Shown here: piece after piece, positions 8,929-21,308 of the stretch
Position numbering within the stretch: the stretch's first letter is position 1
How the letters are laid out: the number at the start of each line of letters is the position of its first letter
Origin: Pomphorhynchus laevis
Taxonomy: Eukaryota; Acanthocephala; Palaeacanthocephala; Echinorhynchida; Pomphorhynchidae
Direction: 5' to 3'
Length of the DNA: 64,000 bases
Assembly: GCA_012934845.2 (NCBI GenBank)
Contig: WNNJ02000308.1
Coordinates: 62,001 to 126,000, forward strand
Notes under the pieces: model-generated
Told to the model about the DNA's origin: nothing
The model's database searches: none
What the model saw: the letters and a program-made list of their open reading frames with translations, nothing else
Position numbers and translations under genes: made by a program

Positions 8929-9110
8929 CCAGATTTCAGTTCCAGATTTCAGTTCCAGATTTCAGTTCCAGATTTCAGTTCCAGATTTCAGTTCCAGATT
9001 TCAGTTCCAGATTTCAGTTCCAGATTTCAGTTCCAGATTTCAGTTCCAGATTTCAGTTCCAGATTTCAGTTCCAGATTTCAGTTCCAGATTTCAGTTCCA
9101 GATTTCAGTT
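8929..9110 (+). repeat. 13-bp tandem array, 14 copies, in L2-A 5' region
   Basis: CCAGATTTCAGTT is repeated fourteen times without a mismatch from 8929 to 9110. The array precedes the L2-A 5' UTR. The partly matching TTTCAGTTCCAGATT occurs once at about 58,549 at the 5' side of the full-length L2-B copy, so the unit is probably native to the element's 5' end and expanded here. Confidence 0.9.
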
Positions 9111-9347
9111 CCGCTCGCTTCGCTCGCGGAAAATCTTGTCCACCAAGATTGTAAAACAATCAAACTACAATCTTAGACGACAACCAACGACAAACTTCGA
9201 CGACAACTAACGACAACCATCCGCTTGACAATTATCGACAACCATCGACAACCATCGACGACATCCGCTCGCTACTTACAACTAACGACTTGCAGACTAA
9301 CGGAGTTTAAACATTCTTGATTATAACTAACTAATTAACATTTTATT

Positions 9348-10584
9348 ATGGCAAAGAGAAAGCTAACTAAAAATGTCGGCCAGCAACTCAAGTCCGTCAA
9401 GGAAGCTTACATCGAAAAGCAAATTGGATGCGACAACAAGAACTGCAATGTTTGGACTCACGTTGCCATTCCTTTCACTGACGAGGACAACGTTTTAAAT
9501 CGGAATTTCCTCTGCGGCTTCTGTTGTGCTGCCCTCGTAGGTAAGCTAATGAATAATGACCACTCAAACGGTGGAGACGTTCTGAACGCGAACAAAACAG
9601 ATTTGTGCTTAATAAATAAACTTGATATCTCTCAGTCGACTCAGACCGCTGTTATACATGGAACATCAACAAACGACAACATATCTTCCAATCTATCGTC
9701 GTCATCCGTTTGCTTACTAACTCCTTCGTCATCTATGAAACCTGTTCTTGAAACTTCTCGCACACACTCCTCCTTTAACTACGGATAAAACTTCCCATAA
9801 TCTTCATCTTCCTAAAAATGCAAACAGTAAAGGCCTTCATCTCGTACCTCATTTTTACTATTCATCTCCACATCTAAATACATATCATACTTCTTTCTTC
9901 TCTTCACGTACTCCTTACTCTACCTCTACCGTATCACTTCTCAATAATTTACATCCTTCTGTCAAAATTATCTCCAGTAACATCTCCGTTCAACCTATTC
10001 AACAATCCACTTCTGTCACACATGCTCCAACCGTATCACCTCTCAATAATTTACATCCTTCCGTCAAAATCATCTCCAGTAACATCTCCGATCAACCGAT
10101 TCAACACTCCACTCCTGTCACACATGCTCCAAACTATCTTAAATCTTCACTTAGCACCACTGTCATTCCCAAGTTTATCTGCTCTTCTGCCTGGTCTATC
10201 TTAGCAACCATTCTTTCTGATAATAATCCATCCCTCTTCAATAATATCGCTCCTGTATCTTTGATCCGTTTAAACAAATCCACTAAATCCAATCATCTCA
10301 GTCCTCCACTCCTAAGAATTGTTTTCCGACATAGTTCACATGCATCCTTGGTACTTTCCCAACGTTTTAAACTTCTTACCACTTCGTCTACTAGTCGTAT
10401 CTTTCCTGACCGCTCCCCTTCTGATATTGCCCAGCTCAATTTAGCTCGCATTGAGAAACATCGACGTGAAACAAACGGCGAGTCATCCTTATCTATACGT
10501 CAAATCAATGGAAATTTTCACGTTGTACACACAAGGCCAAACGTTCGATGGCGTCCCATCTCTCCCCCTTGTCTTCTTCGCTAG
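9348..10584 (+). pseudogene. L2-A ORF1 (Cys-rich N-terminus, RRM-like C-terminus)
   Basis: The start ATG at 9348 opens with MAKRKLTKNVG. Residues about 28-64 carry CDNKNCNVWTHV and FLCGFCC, a PHD-like Cys pattern also seen in the L2-B ORF1. A Ser/Thr/Pro-rich middle follows. The frame changes between about 9750 and 9785, and the second frame runs to the stop at 10582-10584. It contains two copies of a 34-residue unit starting TVSLLNNLHPSVKIISSN and TVSPLNNLHPSVKIISSN (102-bp direct repeat, about 9928 and 10030). The C-terminus has IFPDRSPSDIAQ and ends with SLSIRQINGNFHVVHTRP. The expected role is RNA binding. It overlaps ORF2 by 37 nt. Confidence 0.7.
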
Positions 10585-13436
10585 TCGATCTCGCTCCTAA
10601 GCATACTTTTCGTCTTAGTCTATTCAACACTCGCTCCATTCTTCATAAAGCTGATATGCTCCTTAATATCTTCGATCAATTATCTATCGATATTCTCTGC
10701 ATTACCGAATCCTGGCATTGTGACTCTGACGATCATGCTATTTGTCCTCTATGTCGCTCTGGTTGTTCTTTAGTTGAATCAGCTCGTTCAATTGCCTCTC
10801 ATACATCTACTGATTTTAACCATGCCGGTATAGTTGCCATTGCTCGTCACCCAATGTCTTTACGTAAAATTAACGTTAACATCCGTTACACCTCGTTCGA
10901 ATTACTCATATGCAGATTATCAACTCCTTTCCCTCTGGAACTTGTGATTGTATACCGTCCAGGTTCAGTTGCCCCCTCACGTATCTTCTTTAACGACCTT
11001 GCAGATCGTATGTCTCACTGTTCCTTGTCATATACTCCTTCTTTTGTTCTCGGTGACATTAACATTCGTCTTGATCGCCCGTCTGACTCTGACTCTATCA
11101 CTTTAACTAATCTTTTTTCTGATTTTAACTATAAATTACTTTCAACAAGCCCAACTCATATTCTCGGCGGTGCTCTCGACATCATTGCTGTCCCTATATG
11201 CTTCAATGACTATACTTCCTTGTCAATTACTGATCTCGGTTTGTCCGATCATTTCCTTGTCACTCTTACTCTTACTCGTCCCCATCCTCCGTCTCGGCCT
11301 CCACCAATATCCACACCAAGTCGACCCTGGAAACTTCTCGATATCCCTATTCTCTGCACAGCCTTACTCAATTCTTCACTCTTTTCACTTCCTCTTAACT
11401 ATCTCTATCCCGATGATCTCTGCATTCTGTTTGATTCTGAACTTATGCCTATTATCAATAAACTTCTGCCTAGTCGACTCCGACGCTCTCAGCGCTTGCG
11501 CCATGCTCCCTGGTTCGATTCTGACTGTAGTCTTTCTAAGCGTCGACTCCGTCACTCTTTCCGTGTGTATAATCGCTTTCTTAAACGTTCTCCCAACTCA
11601 CTTCCTCTAAATCTTCGTGATTCCTACTTTTCTCTACGCCGTTCACATCTTATTCTTATAAGTACTAAACGTACTATCTTTTGGCGAAATCAACTCGAGT
11701 CATCTTCCAACTCTAAATCTCATTGGAAAATCTTAAACTCAATTCTTTCACGATCATCTACTTCTTGTAATATAAATCCTGATGAATTTTCTTCTTATCT
11801 ACAAGCTAAGCTATCTAATTTATTTTCCCTACTACCCGTAGCCCTCTTGTACCCACTATTCTCTTTAAATATTTCCCTCCCAGAACTATTCCACCTTCTT
11901 CCAGTTTCGTCTGATAAAGTTTCTTCGGTTCTACTGTCATTACCTAATAAAACATATCCTTCTCACACAATTCATACTCACTTGCTTAAAAATATCTGCT
12001 CCCTTCCTAACCATTTTGTTCAACTTGTCCATCCGTAGCCGTATATTTCCTTCCATCTGGAAATGCCCCACTGTTCGTCCTCTCATCAGAAAGCAATCTT
12101 TCAACTCATCACTATCTTCTTTGTACCGCCCTATCTCACTTATCCTAACCCCTTCTAAACTCTTTGAGCGTCTCGTTCTCAAGCAAGTTAATACATATCT
12201 CTTTTCCTCCAGCTTATTTCCTCCTTTCCAAGCCGCTTTTCGCTCTAATTACTCTACTAAAATTGCCTGTCTTAAAGTTTATAACGGCTTACTCATATCG
12301 CACAATCATAAATTATGTAGTGTCATAGTTTCTATTGATCTATCGTATGCTTTTGATATCGTCAATCACTCAATTCTTCTCCATCGCCTTTATCATGATT
12401 ATGGCTTCTCTTTACCCACTGTGTCATGGTTTTCTTTATATCTATCAAACCGTACATTTGACATCTATTCTAACTCTTCTCTCTCCCATCCTTCATCCAT
12501 CCCGTCCGGTGTTCCATAAAGCTCCGTATTTGGCCCAATGCTTTTCTCTCTCCTGCTCGGTGACTTGTCTTCGATTTATCATAAATTTAAGTTCCATGTT
12601 ATGCAATATGCTGATGACATTCTCATCCTTGCTCATGCACCTGTTTATCGTATTCATGATCTTAGTGTTTCTGTTTCCAGCTGTCTTGTCTCAATTTCCA
12701 ACCATCTTTCTTCCCTTCGCCTTTCTCTGAATCCTGATAAATCTAAAATTATGTGGATCCTACCTCGAAGCTTCGTCGTAGAACCTCCTCCGTATCACTA
12801 AATTCTACAATTCTTCCTATCGTTGATAATCTCGTTTTCCTAGGCTTTCATTTCGACAACCGACTTTCACTTAAACCTTTCGTTAGTGATAAAGTACGCC
12901 CATCTACCTTGATACTTCGCAATCTCCGTCAAGTTCGTAGATTGATCGATTTTCCTTCTTGTATGACTCTCATGTCGTCTCTACTTTTTTCTAGACTCGA
13001 TTATTGTCTTAGTCTATTTTCTAACTCACCTAAATCCACTCTTCTTCCCCTACAACGCATCATCAACGCTGCCGTTTGAGTTCTCCTCCGTCTTCGTCGT
13101 TTTGATCATACATCCCACTATCTTGTTTTTCTTGATTGGCCTACCATTTATTGTCGTGTTCAAATTCGTCTTCTTATCATTGCTTTTCGCCTTATAACTT
13201 CTCATACCTCTTCATTTCTCAACATTCCTTTTCTCGACAATTTTCGTACTGTGTATTGTGCTCTGCGTTCCCGTAATTCCCTTCTTTTACATATCCCAAT
13301 CTACTCTACCTCTTTTGGCTTCCGCTCCTTCGTCCTGGCTGCTCCTCTCTTGTGGAATCAACTGCCTATTCATATCCGCCAATCAACATCTATGCCGTAC
13401 TTCAAACGCCAAATCCAATTCTTTTTCAACAATTAA
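10548..13436 (+). pseudogene. L2-A ORF2: endonuclease and RT
   Basis: ORF2 begins at ATG 10548 inside ORF1, in the -1 frame relative to it. Endonuclease motifs are FNTRSILHKADML, CITESWH, GDINIRLDR, GGALDIIAV and LSDHFLVTL. RT motifs are SLYRPISLI, FRSNYSTKIA, IDLSYAFDIVNHS and MQYADDILILA. Relative to the sister copy on the minus strand, about 11 bp are missing near 12,000, which shifts the frame. The RT motif B reads GVP followed by TAA at 12517-12519, where the L2-B copy has GVPQ. Further frame changes occur around 12,790 and in the C-terminal part ending at 13436. Confidence 0.75.
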
Positions 13437-13483
13437 CTAATTACCTGTGACTTTTGATGTTCTTTTTTTGTTTGTTAGTAGTC

Positions 13484-13545
13484 ATGTAAGAGTGCATTTT
13501 GCACGCATTTGCCACGCTAAATAAATTATTGTATTATTATTAATC
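13484..13545 (+). promoter_or_regulatory. L2-A 3' terminal hairpin and tail
   Basis: The end of the element reads GTCATGTAAGA, hairpin GTGCA-TTT-TGCAC (13492-13504), CGCATTTGCCACGCTAAATA and a TTATTATTA tail. In related LINEs such as eel UnaL2 the RT is known to bind a 3' stem-loop. Here that role is inferred from position and from stem conservation across copies. Confidence 0.6.
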
Positions 13546-13850
13546 ACAATAACTGCTGCGAACTCATTCCGCTTTCTTAGCTTTAGTCTTGTACATAAGT
13601 TTCGTATTAGTCTATAACGAGGAATTTGATTCGAATCTTAACGTGGCACGCGCCCAAGGTGATTACGAGTTTTCAATATAAGCGTAAGATCTTTATCAAA
13701 CCAAGCGGGGAATTTTGATTGTGAAGAAATTGCACGTGTTGGAGCAAATGTTTCTAATATATTCATTAGATAATCCAAAATCTGATTAAGTAGTACCTTA
13801 ACTTCACCGATAAAAAATCCAATCAAAAAGAAGTCGCAAATTCCTTCATT
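13546..13850 (-). pseudogene. CR1-like endonuclease-RT linker fragment
   Basis: Minus-strand translation gives DFFLIGFFIGEVKVLLNQIL, then FAPTRAISSQSKFPAWFDKD and LILKTRNHLG, followed in another frame by RLIRNLCTRLKLRKRNEF. This is the linker between endonuclease and RT in CR1-type ORF2. It stops where the L2-A tail begins. Its natural continuation (KQFWAYVRR) is found left of the L2-A element near 8610, which suggests L2-A landed inside this CR1. Confidence 0.5.
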
Positions 13851-16260
13851 CCGCTTTGATGTCTTTCTTGATAGCATCACTATATACACTACGAGATATA
13901 ACAATGCACCTTAGTGCATTCCACTCATTATTTACCTTGGTTGCAAATCGATGGTGAACTGGAATTCTTGTAGTAGGCTTCATTAATTTCTACACATGCC
14001 CACGAGTTTATCGTCTATCATTCACGTATAGTAAGCTGGAGAGACACCCATATCTATCGAAAACAATTTTGACTGCAGTTGATAAATCAATGGCTGATCT
14101 GCGATATTTTAAAGTGCCAAGACGTATAGATGTCAAAAGTTTAGCAAATCTCACATTAAAGAAATTCGGAATCATGTGTAATTCTTTACGTGACAGGTTC
14201 TCAATGTCAAGGGATTCCCTAATAGTCTGCGGATAAGTTACAGGTAAACCGTATTTAAGGAAAGGTAGAATATATGAGAAAAATAGTAGCTTGAACATTG
14301 TTAGACTTATCCGATCAAAACACTTAAAAAGCATCCATAAAATACGACGTAAATATAGTGTGGACATTAGTTTTTAAGCTACTGGTTATCATCACACCAA
14401 GATCTTTAAATTCACTTACTTGGATTATCTGATCGAACCTATCTGATACGATGAGTTGAGTTAAGAGCCAATGGACATGTGCGCACATATAGGGGGGTTA
14501 ACCCTCAAACCATTTTCTGATGCACATTTTTCTAGACATGTTAGATCATCTTGATGGATCTTAATGTCCCTCTCATCTCTAATAAGCCGCCATTTCTTAA
14601 CATCGTCAGCATACATAACGACATCAGAACGAATTATAGATGCAGATCATTGATATAGATAAAAAGAAGTAGTGAGATAACATCACCCTGTAGAGCATCA
14701 TAATGAATAGCAAATGAGGTGGACATGTCTGCACCTACACGTACTCTGAAAGATGTGAACTTAAGAAATTCGCAATCAAGACGACATACATTGGACAAGC
14801 ACTAAGTGACGTCAATTTGTAAATGATATAATCATGAGGAATTGAATCGAAATCATGTGAGGAATCTACGAAAAATATATCAGATTGAACTCGTCCATCT
14901 AATGAAGACTGCCATAAGTTGGAAGAAACAAAAAGGTTACTTATAGTTAATCTATTTGGTCTGAAACCGTGTTGTGAGTCAGTGAGTTACCGTTGCTTTC
15001 CAAATCAGAAGATATGTTTTTGACTATTAGCTTTTCAAGCAACTTACAAATAATTCATGTCAAGGCAACTGGGCGATAGTTCTTACATACTTGTCGATCT
15101 GTCATTTTATACACTGGAACTACAATGGACTCCTTCAAATGTGAAGGGATTAAAGATTGGATAATAGAAAACTGAAACATACGGAAAACATGAATATATT
15201 TGAGGATAATTTTTTCAAAAGAATTGCGGGAAGTCCGTCCGGACCGGCAGCGATGTTCGGTTTTAATTTACAGAGAAGCTTCAAAACATGGTCAGCACAA
15301 AACGACAGATTAGATCGATCGAATGCTTCTGAACCATTTTCTGATTCAGAACTACACGATGTAAGTGAAACAGCAAAACATCGATGAGAACTCCTGGGCA
15401 AATAAGTTCGCCATTACACTATTACACGTGACCTCGCCTTGAAAATCATCATTCAACGATACTAGTGGAATATTCGAGCCGCTGATTTTGCGAATGAGAG
15501 AATAAAACCTTGTCATCCATTGAACTCAATTTCTCCTCAAGCTGACGACGCTTCGTCGTCTTAAGAATGGTAAATCTATTCCTAATTTATTTAAAAGACT
15601 CATAAGATAATTGTCCACAACGAAATAAAATCCACGCATGTTCACGTGCGCGCAAGTGATACCTGAGAAGCCCATCGAAGCAAAGACAATCTTCCTTGTA
15701 TTTGTAACTTAGTAGAATGCAATATCAGTAAGTTAGAGTGTGCTTTCAAAAACATTCCAAGCCTCATCAATTCCGCATATATACGGATCTGGCCATCTAA
15801 CCAGATTCAATCTGTAGATAATTGCGCGAAATCAGTTTTCCAGAAATTCATAGGCTTACCTTGCAGAAGACTGACCGACGTTGCATTAAAGGCGCATTTA
15901 AATGGAAAGAACAGTACGCAATGATCGCTCATACCCAGTCCTGAAAGATAATCTATGTGAGTAATAACAGACTTAAGCAAAGACAAGACCACATCTAGCT
16001 AGGCAGACGACTGGCTAGCAAATCGGGTTACCTCACGTACATGCTGATGCAGACCACGGTTGTGTAGAACATTCAATAAAACCGAGTCCGATGCAATGAG
16101 AATAGGAGACGAAAAAGGGTCCCAATCTGTTAAGGGAATATCCAGATATATTACGATTATATATTTTTTCTGCTGACCGCAGAGCTAAAAAAAGTTCTAT
16201 TAAATCATCGCTACTTGCCCCATTTGTGGTTTTTATGATAATGCGCATTGGGCCTTATCC
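13850..16260 (-). pseudogene. CR1-like ORF2, broken
   Basis: Endonuclease remnants in two frames include IPLTDWDPFSSPI, HVREVTRFASQSSA, LDVVLSLLKSVI and LGMSDHCVLFFPF (about 16150-15880). RT parts are LCKLKPNIAAGPDGLPAILL (15290-15230), VMYADDVKKWRLIRDE (about 14625-14578) and FKDLGVMITSS (about 14415-14385). The tail holds FFSYILPFLKYGLPV and RFATKVNNEWNAL near 13,930. Motif C is preserved, but the frame is interrupted many times. Role as in other CR1 ORF2 proteins: nicking of DNA and target-primed reverse transcription. Confidence 0.6.
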
Positions 16261-16281
16261 TAGAATTCTCATAAATATTTT

Positions 16282-17334
16282 TCATAGCGTGGGCCATCTC
16301 AATCGCAGACGACGCCGAACTACCCGAAAATTTACAATATGCAGATCTATTTCTCCAGATTCTATCCGAGCATTTAGCTCAGTCCGAGCAACACGCCAGA
16401 TGCAACGCTCAGAAAAAGGCATATCTGTCAACAACCGAAATGACGACTGCCTTAGTTTTGATCTGCACTTTAACAACTTCCAAACCACTGAGGAGGTACG
16501 AAAGACAACTTTCATCAAACGATAACGTCTTTCAAGATGGTTGCGACGACTACCCTAAATATCGCAATAGGGCGAACTTCTGAAATATAGGGATCTTCTG
16601 GAGAAATGATAACTCTTAATATTTTTTGGAATTGTTCAACATCATAATCTACTCGACCTTGAGCCACATCTGACAACGACTCAGGCACGTTCGTAATAAT
16701 CATACATCGATTCCGGGAAGATTCATTAGATTTGCTGACAAGAACTACTTGTGACTATTCAGTGGGTCAGTTGGTCGTTGAGAGAATATCTGACTGGAAA
16801 CTTTACTAGACTGTTCACCCTCGATTGCAACCTGGTGTTGAATATCGATATGATTAGATTATATATTATTGTTATCGGATTGCTTCGTGAGAGAAGGTGA
16901 TATAGGCCATGTGGATTGTGACTCGACAACGGAATTGGCAGCTTCTTTGATAGTTACCATTTCCGACTCGGTGTCCATATCCAGACATGATATTATTCTA
17001 CTAATTGTGAAATTCGATGTTATGTTATTCAGAAGTATATGACTGTGTTTTATGTATCTCTCAGGTTTCCAACATATGTATGATTAGGCACAATATCGTA
17101 TGTTGGCAAAGTTTGGCAATCTTCACTCGATAGATAATTCGTCCGAGTCACACCTTTAAGTCCCGAAAAACTCCAACCGACGGGGTGAATATCGTTAGAT
17201 TCTATGGACGTATCAGCAGCAAGTTTGATATCATAATTATTCGGTGTGATCCTTGAAATATTTCGCAACAAAATCGAAGCGCTGCAATATCCATAAATAA
17301 ATTTCCTATAGCACAGCCGATTGCTCGGACTCAA
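16282..17334 (-). pseudogene. CR1-like ORF1, broken
   Basis: The best-preserved parts are 16703-16515 (MIITNVPES followed by VDYDVEQFQKILRVIISPED, an RRM-like start) and 16518-16282 (LLKCRSKLRQSSFRLLTDMP to the ending IDLHIVNFRVVRRRLRLRW). The ending matches the ORF1 ends of the L2 copies in spacing and motif (L-x-I-x-NF-x-VV with a final RW). The frame 17334-17050 is probably the N-terminal part but shows no Cys cluster. Frame changes separate the pieces. Confidence 0.5.
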
Positions 17335-17439
17335 GAATTAAGACGTTTGTCCAAGTATCGCAACCCAAGAAGTCACAACACACTTGTTGGGATGAGTACT
17401 TCAGAAGATTTTTTGTCTTTCTCTTACCCAGTTAATAAT

Positions 17440-17500
17440 AACAATAATTTATTTAACATGGCAAATGCGTACAAGCTGTACGCTTACAAGTCCACAAACA
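17440..17500 (-). promoter_or_regulatory. L2-A second copy, 3' hairpin
   Basis: The minus strand reads GTAA-GCGTACA-GCT-TGTACGC-ATTTGCCATG, a perfect 7-bp stem (17467-17483) followed by the AAATAAATTATTG tail. The stem bases differ from those of the sister copy at 13492-13504, but pairing is kept. Confidence 0.65.
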
Positions 17501-18301
17501 AAAAATGAAAAAGTCAAGCAAATAAATTGTTTAAATAGGATCGGATTTGGCGTTTGAAGGACGGCAGGGAGGTTGATTGGCGTATATGAATGGGCATATA
17601 ATTCCACGATAGAGGAGCAGCCATCAGGAAGGAGCGGATTCCAAAGGAGGTAGAGTAGTTTGGGACATGTTAAAGAAGGGAATTACAGTTACACAAGGAA
17701 CAGTAAACAGGACGAGAATTATCAAGAAAAGTAAGGTTGAGAAATGAAGGGGTATGAAAACTTACAAGGCGGAAAGCAACGAGAATAAGACGAATTTGAA
17801 CACGACAATAAATTGTAGGCAAATCGAGAGAAGCAAGATGGTAGGATGTATGATCAACAGACGAAAACGGAGGAGAATTCGGATGGCTGCGTTGACGATG
17901 CGTTGTAGGGGAAGAAGAGTGGATTTAGGTGAGTTAGAAAATAGACTAAGACAATAATCGAGTCTAGAAAAAAGTAGAGAAGATATGAGAGTCATACAAG
18001 AAGGGAAATCGATCAATCTACGAACTTGACGGAGATTGCGAAGTATCAAGGTAGATGGGCGTACTTTATCTCTAATGAAAGGTTTAAGTGAAAGTCGGTT
18101 GTCAAAATGGAAGGCTAGGAAAACGAGATTATCAACGATAGAAAGAATTGTAGAATTTAATGATATGATGGGAAGTTCTAAGCCGAAGCTTTGAGATAGG
18201 ATTTACATTATTTAAGATTTATCAGAATTCAGAGAAAAGCGAAGGAGAAAAAGATGATTGGAAATTGAGACAAGACAGTCGGAAGCAGAAACACTAAGAT
18301 C

Positions 18302-18345
18302 GTCTATACCATGGCTTCTTAAACTTTTTTATATAGCGACCCCCT
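18302..18345. repeat. hAT left target duplication and terminal repeat
   Basis: GTCTATAC (18302-18309) is followed by the inverted-repeat end CATGGCTTCTTAAAC. The second and third bases differ from the usual CAG start, whereas the right end keeps CAG. Confidence 0.9.
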
Positions 18346-21308
18346 TCAAGCTTAGGAAATTTTAAACGACCCCATCCTCCATATAATGAAATATATATTA
18401 ACCGTAGATGTAGATGTAATATCGCACTATTTTACAATGTAAATAAAATAAGGATTAAATAATACGTACCCATTCATTTCACATATATATAATTGGAAAC
18501 GTTGACGGGATATCGGTCGTAATAAAACACAATAAATAGAATGACATAAAACTAAATATATATATATATATTTATTCAATAGAAAAAATAAACTTTTGTA
18601 ACAATTTTTTTATAAGAAAACATAAAACTATATCTATATATTCAATAGAAAAAATAAACTTTTGTAACAATTTTTTAATAAAAACATATTATTAACATCA
18701 AACAATATTAATGTGACGGATGTGATTGTTTATTTTTACACAAATAATTAAATCTAGGCTCAATTTGAGTTAGTGCAGATCGTAATAAATTTTTAACGTT
18801 TATTTAAGTTAAACGGTATTTTGATTTTATGTAAGTTAATGTGGAAAAGGCTGATTTACATAAATATGTTGTACAAAATGGCAGTAATTTGTTCATTGCC
18901 ATTTCCGATAGTAGGGGATATTCTGATTTGATTTCTATCCAAAATTCATGCACAGGCACTTGAGAAAATCTGAGTCGCAAGGTAGTATCACTTGATAATT
19001 CGGCAAATTCTTCTTGTGCTTTTAAGTTTAAAAAAATAATTTCTTCCATTTCAATTGAAAATGGATTGCAAATCCATTGTTGTGTATCGATATCATTGGG
19101 AAAATACCTATGCATGTAAACTTCCATATCCTTCAAATGATTAACTATAATTTTTGTTATAGGAGTATCTTTTTTTGAAATATTGTTACTAATTATATAC
19201 TCGTCAGTAAATGGAAGCATTTCGAGCGATCCACTTTCCACTCTGTTCTTCCATATAAGAATTTTTTTAACAAAGGCCTCAATTTTTTTTAACATAAACA
19301 TATTAACGCAGACTTTCAGCATTGATAAATTCATATCATCGATTTTATCAAAAATACCTGCCAAATAGCATAGCTTGAGAAGCCATAAATTATCGTGAAA
19401 ATAATCGGCCAAATTAGAATTTTGCTCTGTTAGAAATATAAGAACTTCATCTTTTAAAGTTAATAATCGTTTCAAACTTCGACCTCTTGATAGCCACCTA
19501 ACTTCAGCATGTAGCAATAAACTTGTATAATCCGAATCCATATCAATGCACAAATTTTTAAACAATCGACTATTAAGTGCTCGACTTTTAATAAAGTTAA
19601 TGATTTTGACTGCATCAAAAAACACAGTGTTTAATTCTGGTGCAATTTTTTAACAACAAGTGCCTCTCGGTGAATCATACAATGTGTAAATGTAATATGA
19701 TCATTTCCAGCTTTAACAAATGCTGTAAAACCAAGATCTTGTCCGGTCATTGCTGCAGCACCGTCCGTGCACACACCAACACAATTTTTCCAATTTAATC
19801 CTTCTTTTTCAAAAACCTCATTTACTTTTTTATATATCTTTTCCACGAGTATGACCTTCCAGAGGACGACAAAACAGTATATCTTCATGAATGCTTCCCT
19901 CATAAATATATCTTACAAAAAGTAACAACTGTGCCATTTTTGAAATGTCTGTCGACTCGTCCAGTTGTATTGCAAAATTTGAGCTGTCTTTAAGCCTCAT
20001 AAGAAGCTGTTGAAATTGATCATTGCTAATGTCTGAAATTCTTTTGGAGTGTCATTTGATAATGGAATTTTACTAATTTCAGCAGCATACTGTTTTCCAT
20101 GAACAATTTTAGACATTCTTATAGCTGCAGGTAGTAAAAGTTACTCTCCAATAGTAAAATGCTTTTTCGTTTTTGCCATCAAATACGAAACTTCATACGA
20201 TGCCAATAGATATTTATCATTCAAAGTAACATACTTCTCCAAAGTGTTCTTTTATTTATTTGATGTTTGCAAAAGACGCTCAAAATATTCTATTGGCTTT
20301 TTTGATAACGTTGCATGTTTAGTTAACAAATGTCGTTGCAGTTTTGACGGTTTCATGCTTTCTGCAGACAAAACTTCTTTGCAAATTAAGCACACTGGTT
20401 GTTCTTCATTGTTGTGAGAAGAGCATGTGAAGCCATACTGCAAATATGATTCGTCATATTTTCTTTTTTTGTTTTGCTAGAAGTCGGATTTGAAGCACTG
20501 CAACTTGATTGTGACGGCGTGGCAGACTTATTAGTTGGAATTTTAATTAGCCATTTATCCATGATGGTTAAATAATAATAAATAATTAAACAAAATGTAG
20601 TTGAACTTTAACGTAATAATTAAAAACACCAACTGAAAATTACACAGTAAATACACACATGTCACTACGAAGACAAAGCTGAGTCCAAACTGAAGTACAA
20701 ACAGAAAAATAACTACACTCGAATCTTTACCAGTGCAATGACAACAAATTACGATCAGATCAACCCCGACGCATGGCGTGCTCAAAGTGTGCAGCGCACA
20801 AAGGCACCGTATCACAAAGACGCCGAAAAAGAAGCTTTCATTTAATTTTTTTATTATTCTTTTATAAAAATAATATGCCGATTCGCCTAGCCTAGCTTGA
20901 TTATGCTTCCGTATTGTATGTGTAAGCTGTAAGGCGACGCGGCGTCTGGGTACTTATAATCACTAAGTTATCTTGCAAACACTGACGCCGGCGGCCAGAC
21001 ATCAATGTCGAACGTTCAGTTGAAAATCGAGGAGCGCGTTGTATTTATTATTTTAAATGCTACTTCCATATTTTCATTTATAGGCCCTACATAACAGTTT
21101 TGCATTGCCACTTTTTTCAAAAAATAGTTATAATAAAACTACAATAGTATTTTGTATGATTTTTATTTGTATTTATATTTGTACGTAGTGTGTATACTAA
21201 TTTTAAAATTTTATTTATAATGATTGAAAAGTATCAGATCTTTGCGACCCCCTTTCAGTAGTCTCGCGACCCCCCTGGGGGTCGCGACCCACAGTTTAAG
21301 AAGCCCTG
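18310..21308 (-). mobile_element. hAT-superfamily DNA transposon (ZBED5/Buster-like), 2,999 bp
   Basis: Both ends are visible. The left terminal repeat starts CATGGCTTCTTAAAC at 18310, and the right one, read inward from 21308, starts CAGGGCTTCTTAAAC. Both are followed by a block rich in GCGACCCCC. The 8-bp duplication GTCTATAC flanks it exactly (18302-18309 and 21309-21316), the target size typical of hAT elements. The transposase lies on the minus strand and is broken. The insertion sits in the RT region of the L2-A copy, so it is younger than that copy. Confidence 0.92.
18804..20562 (-). pseudogene. hAT transposase with BED zinc finger, broken
   Basis: The likely start is ATG at 20562 (MDKWLIKIPTNKSATPS). 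A frame change falls in an A-run near 20,465-20,460. The BED finger is at 20400-20310: VCLICKEVLSAESMKPSKLQ then HLLTKH, that is C-x2-C with H-x4-H. Next come YLLASYEVSYLMAKTKK and FTIGE (about 20215-20145, interrupted by a stop), GVCTDGAAAMTG (19790-19750, catalytic-core region) and EVRWLSRGRSLKR (19505-19467). The last is YLCKSAFSTLTYIKSKYR near 18,820, the hAT dimerisation region. Several stops divide it into pieces, so it cannot move itself. Confidence 0.85.

Larger units (their letters stand above)
8929..13545 (+). mobile_element. L2-like LINE, subfamily A, near full-length
   Basis: This has all parts of a two-ORF LINE in order: the 13-bp array, a 5' UTR rich in CGACAACCA motifs, ORF1 with a Cys-rich N-terminus, ORF2 with an apurinic-type endonuclease and RT, and a 3' UTR that ends in a hairpin, CATTTGCCACG and a TATTATTATTAA tail. 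The endonuclease phrase GGALDIIAV and the RT phrases favour the L2/CR1 group. It appears to split an older CR1 on the minus strand (6959-8745 and 13546-13850). Each ORF carries defects. Confidence 0.8.
13850..17430 (-). mobile_element. CR1-like LINE, minus strand, near full-length but decayed
   Basis: On the minus strand the order is ORF1 (about 17334-16282), endonuclease (about 16250-15800), linker, RT (about 15400-14450) and C-terminal tail (14367 to about 13850). It lies between two L2-A copies that point toward each other. No AAT tail or target duplication could be made out at the 3' side, where it meets the other CR1 fragment. Confidence 0.6.

Noticed and set aside
12538-12801. UAA read as glutamine in this organism, because TAA replaces CAA in GVPQ of two L2-A copies
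   Set aside because: The copies are near identical and share other damage, and TAA serves as a normal stop at other frame ends (for example PLE and PDI-like frames). A shared mutation is enough.
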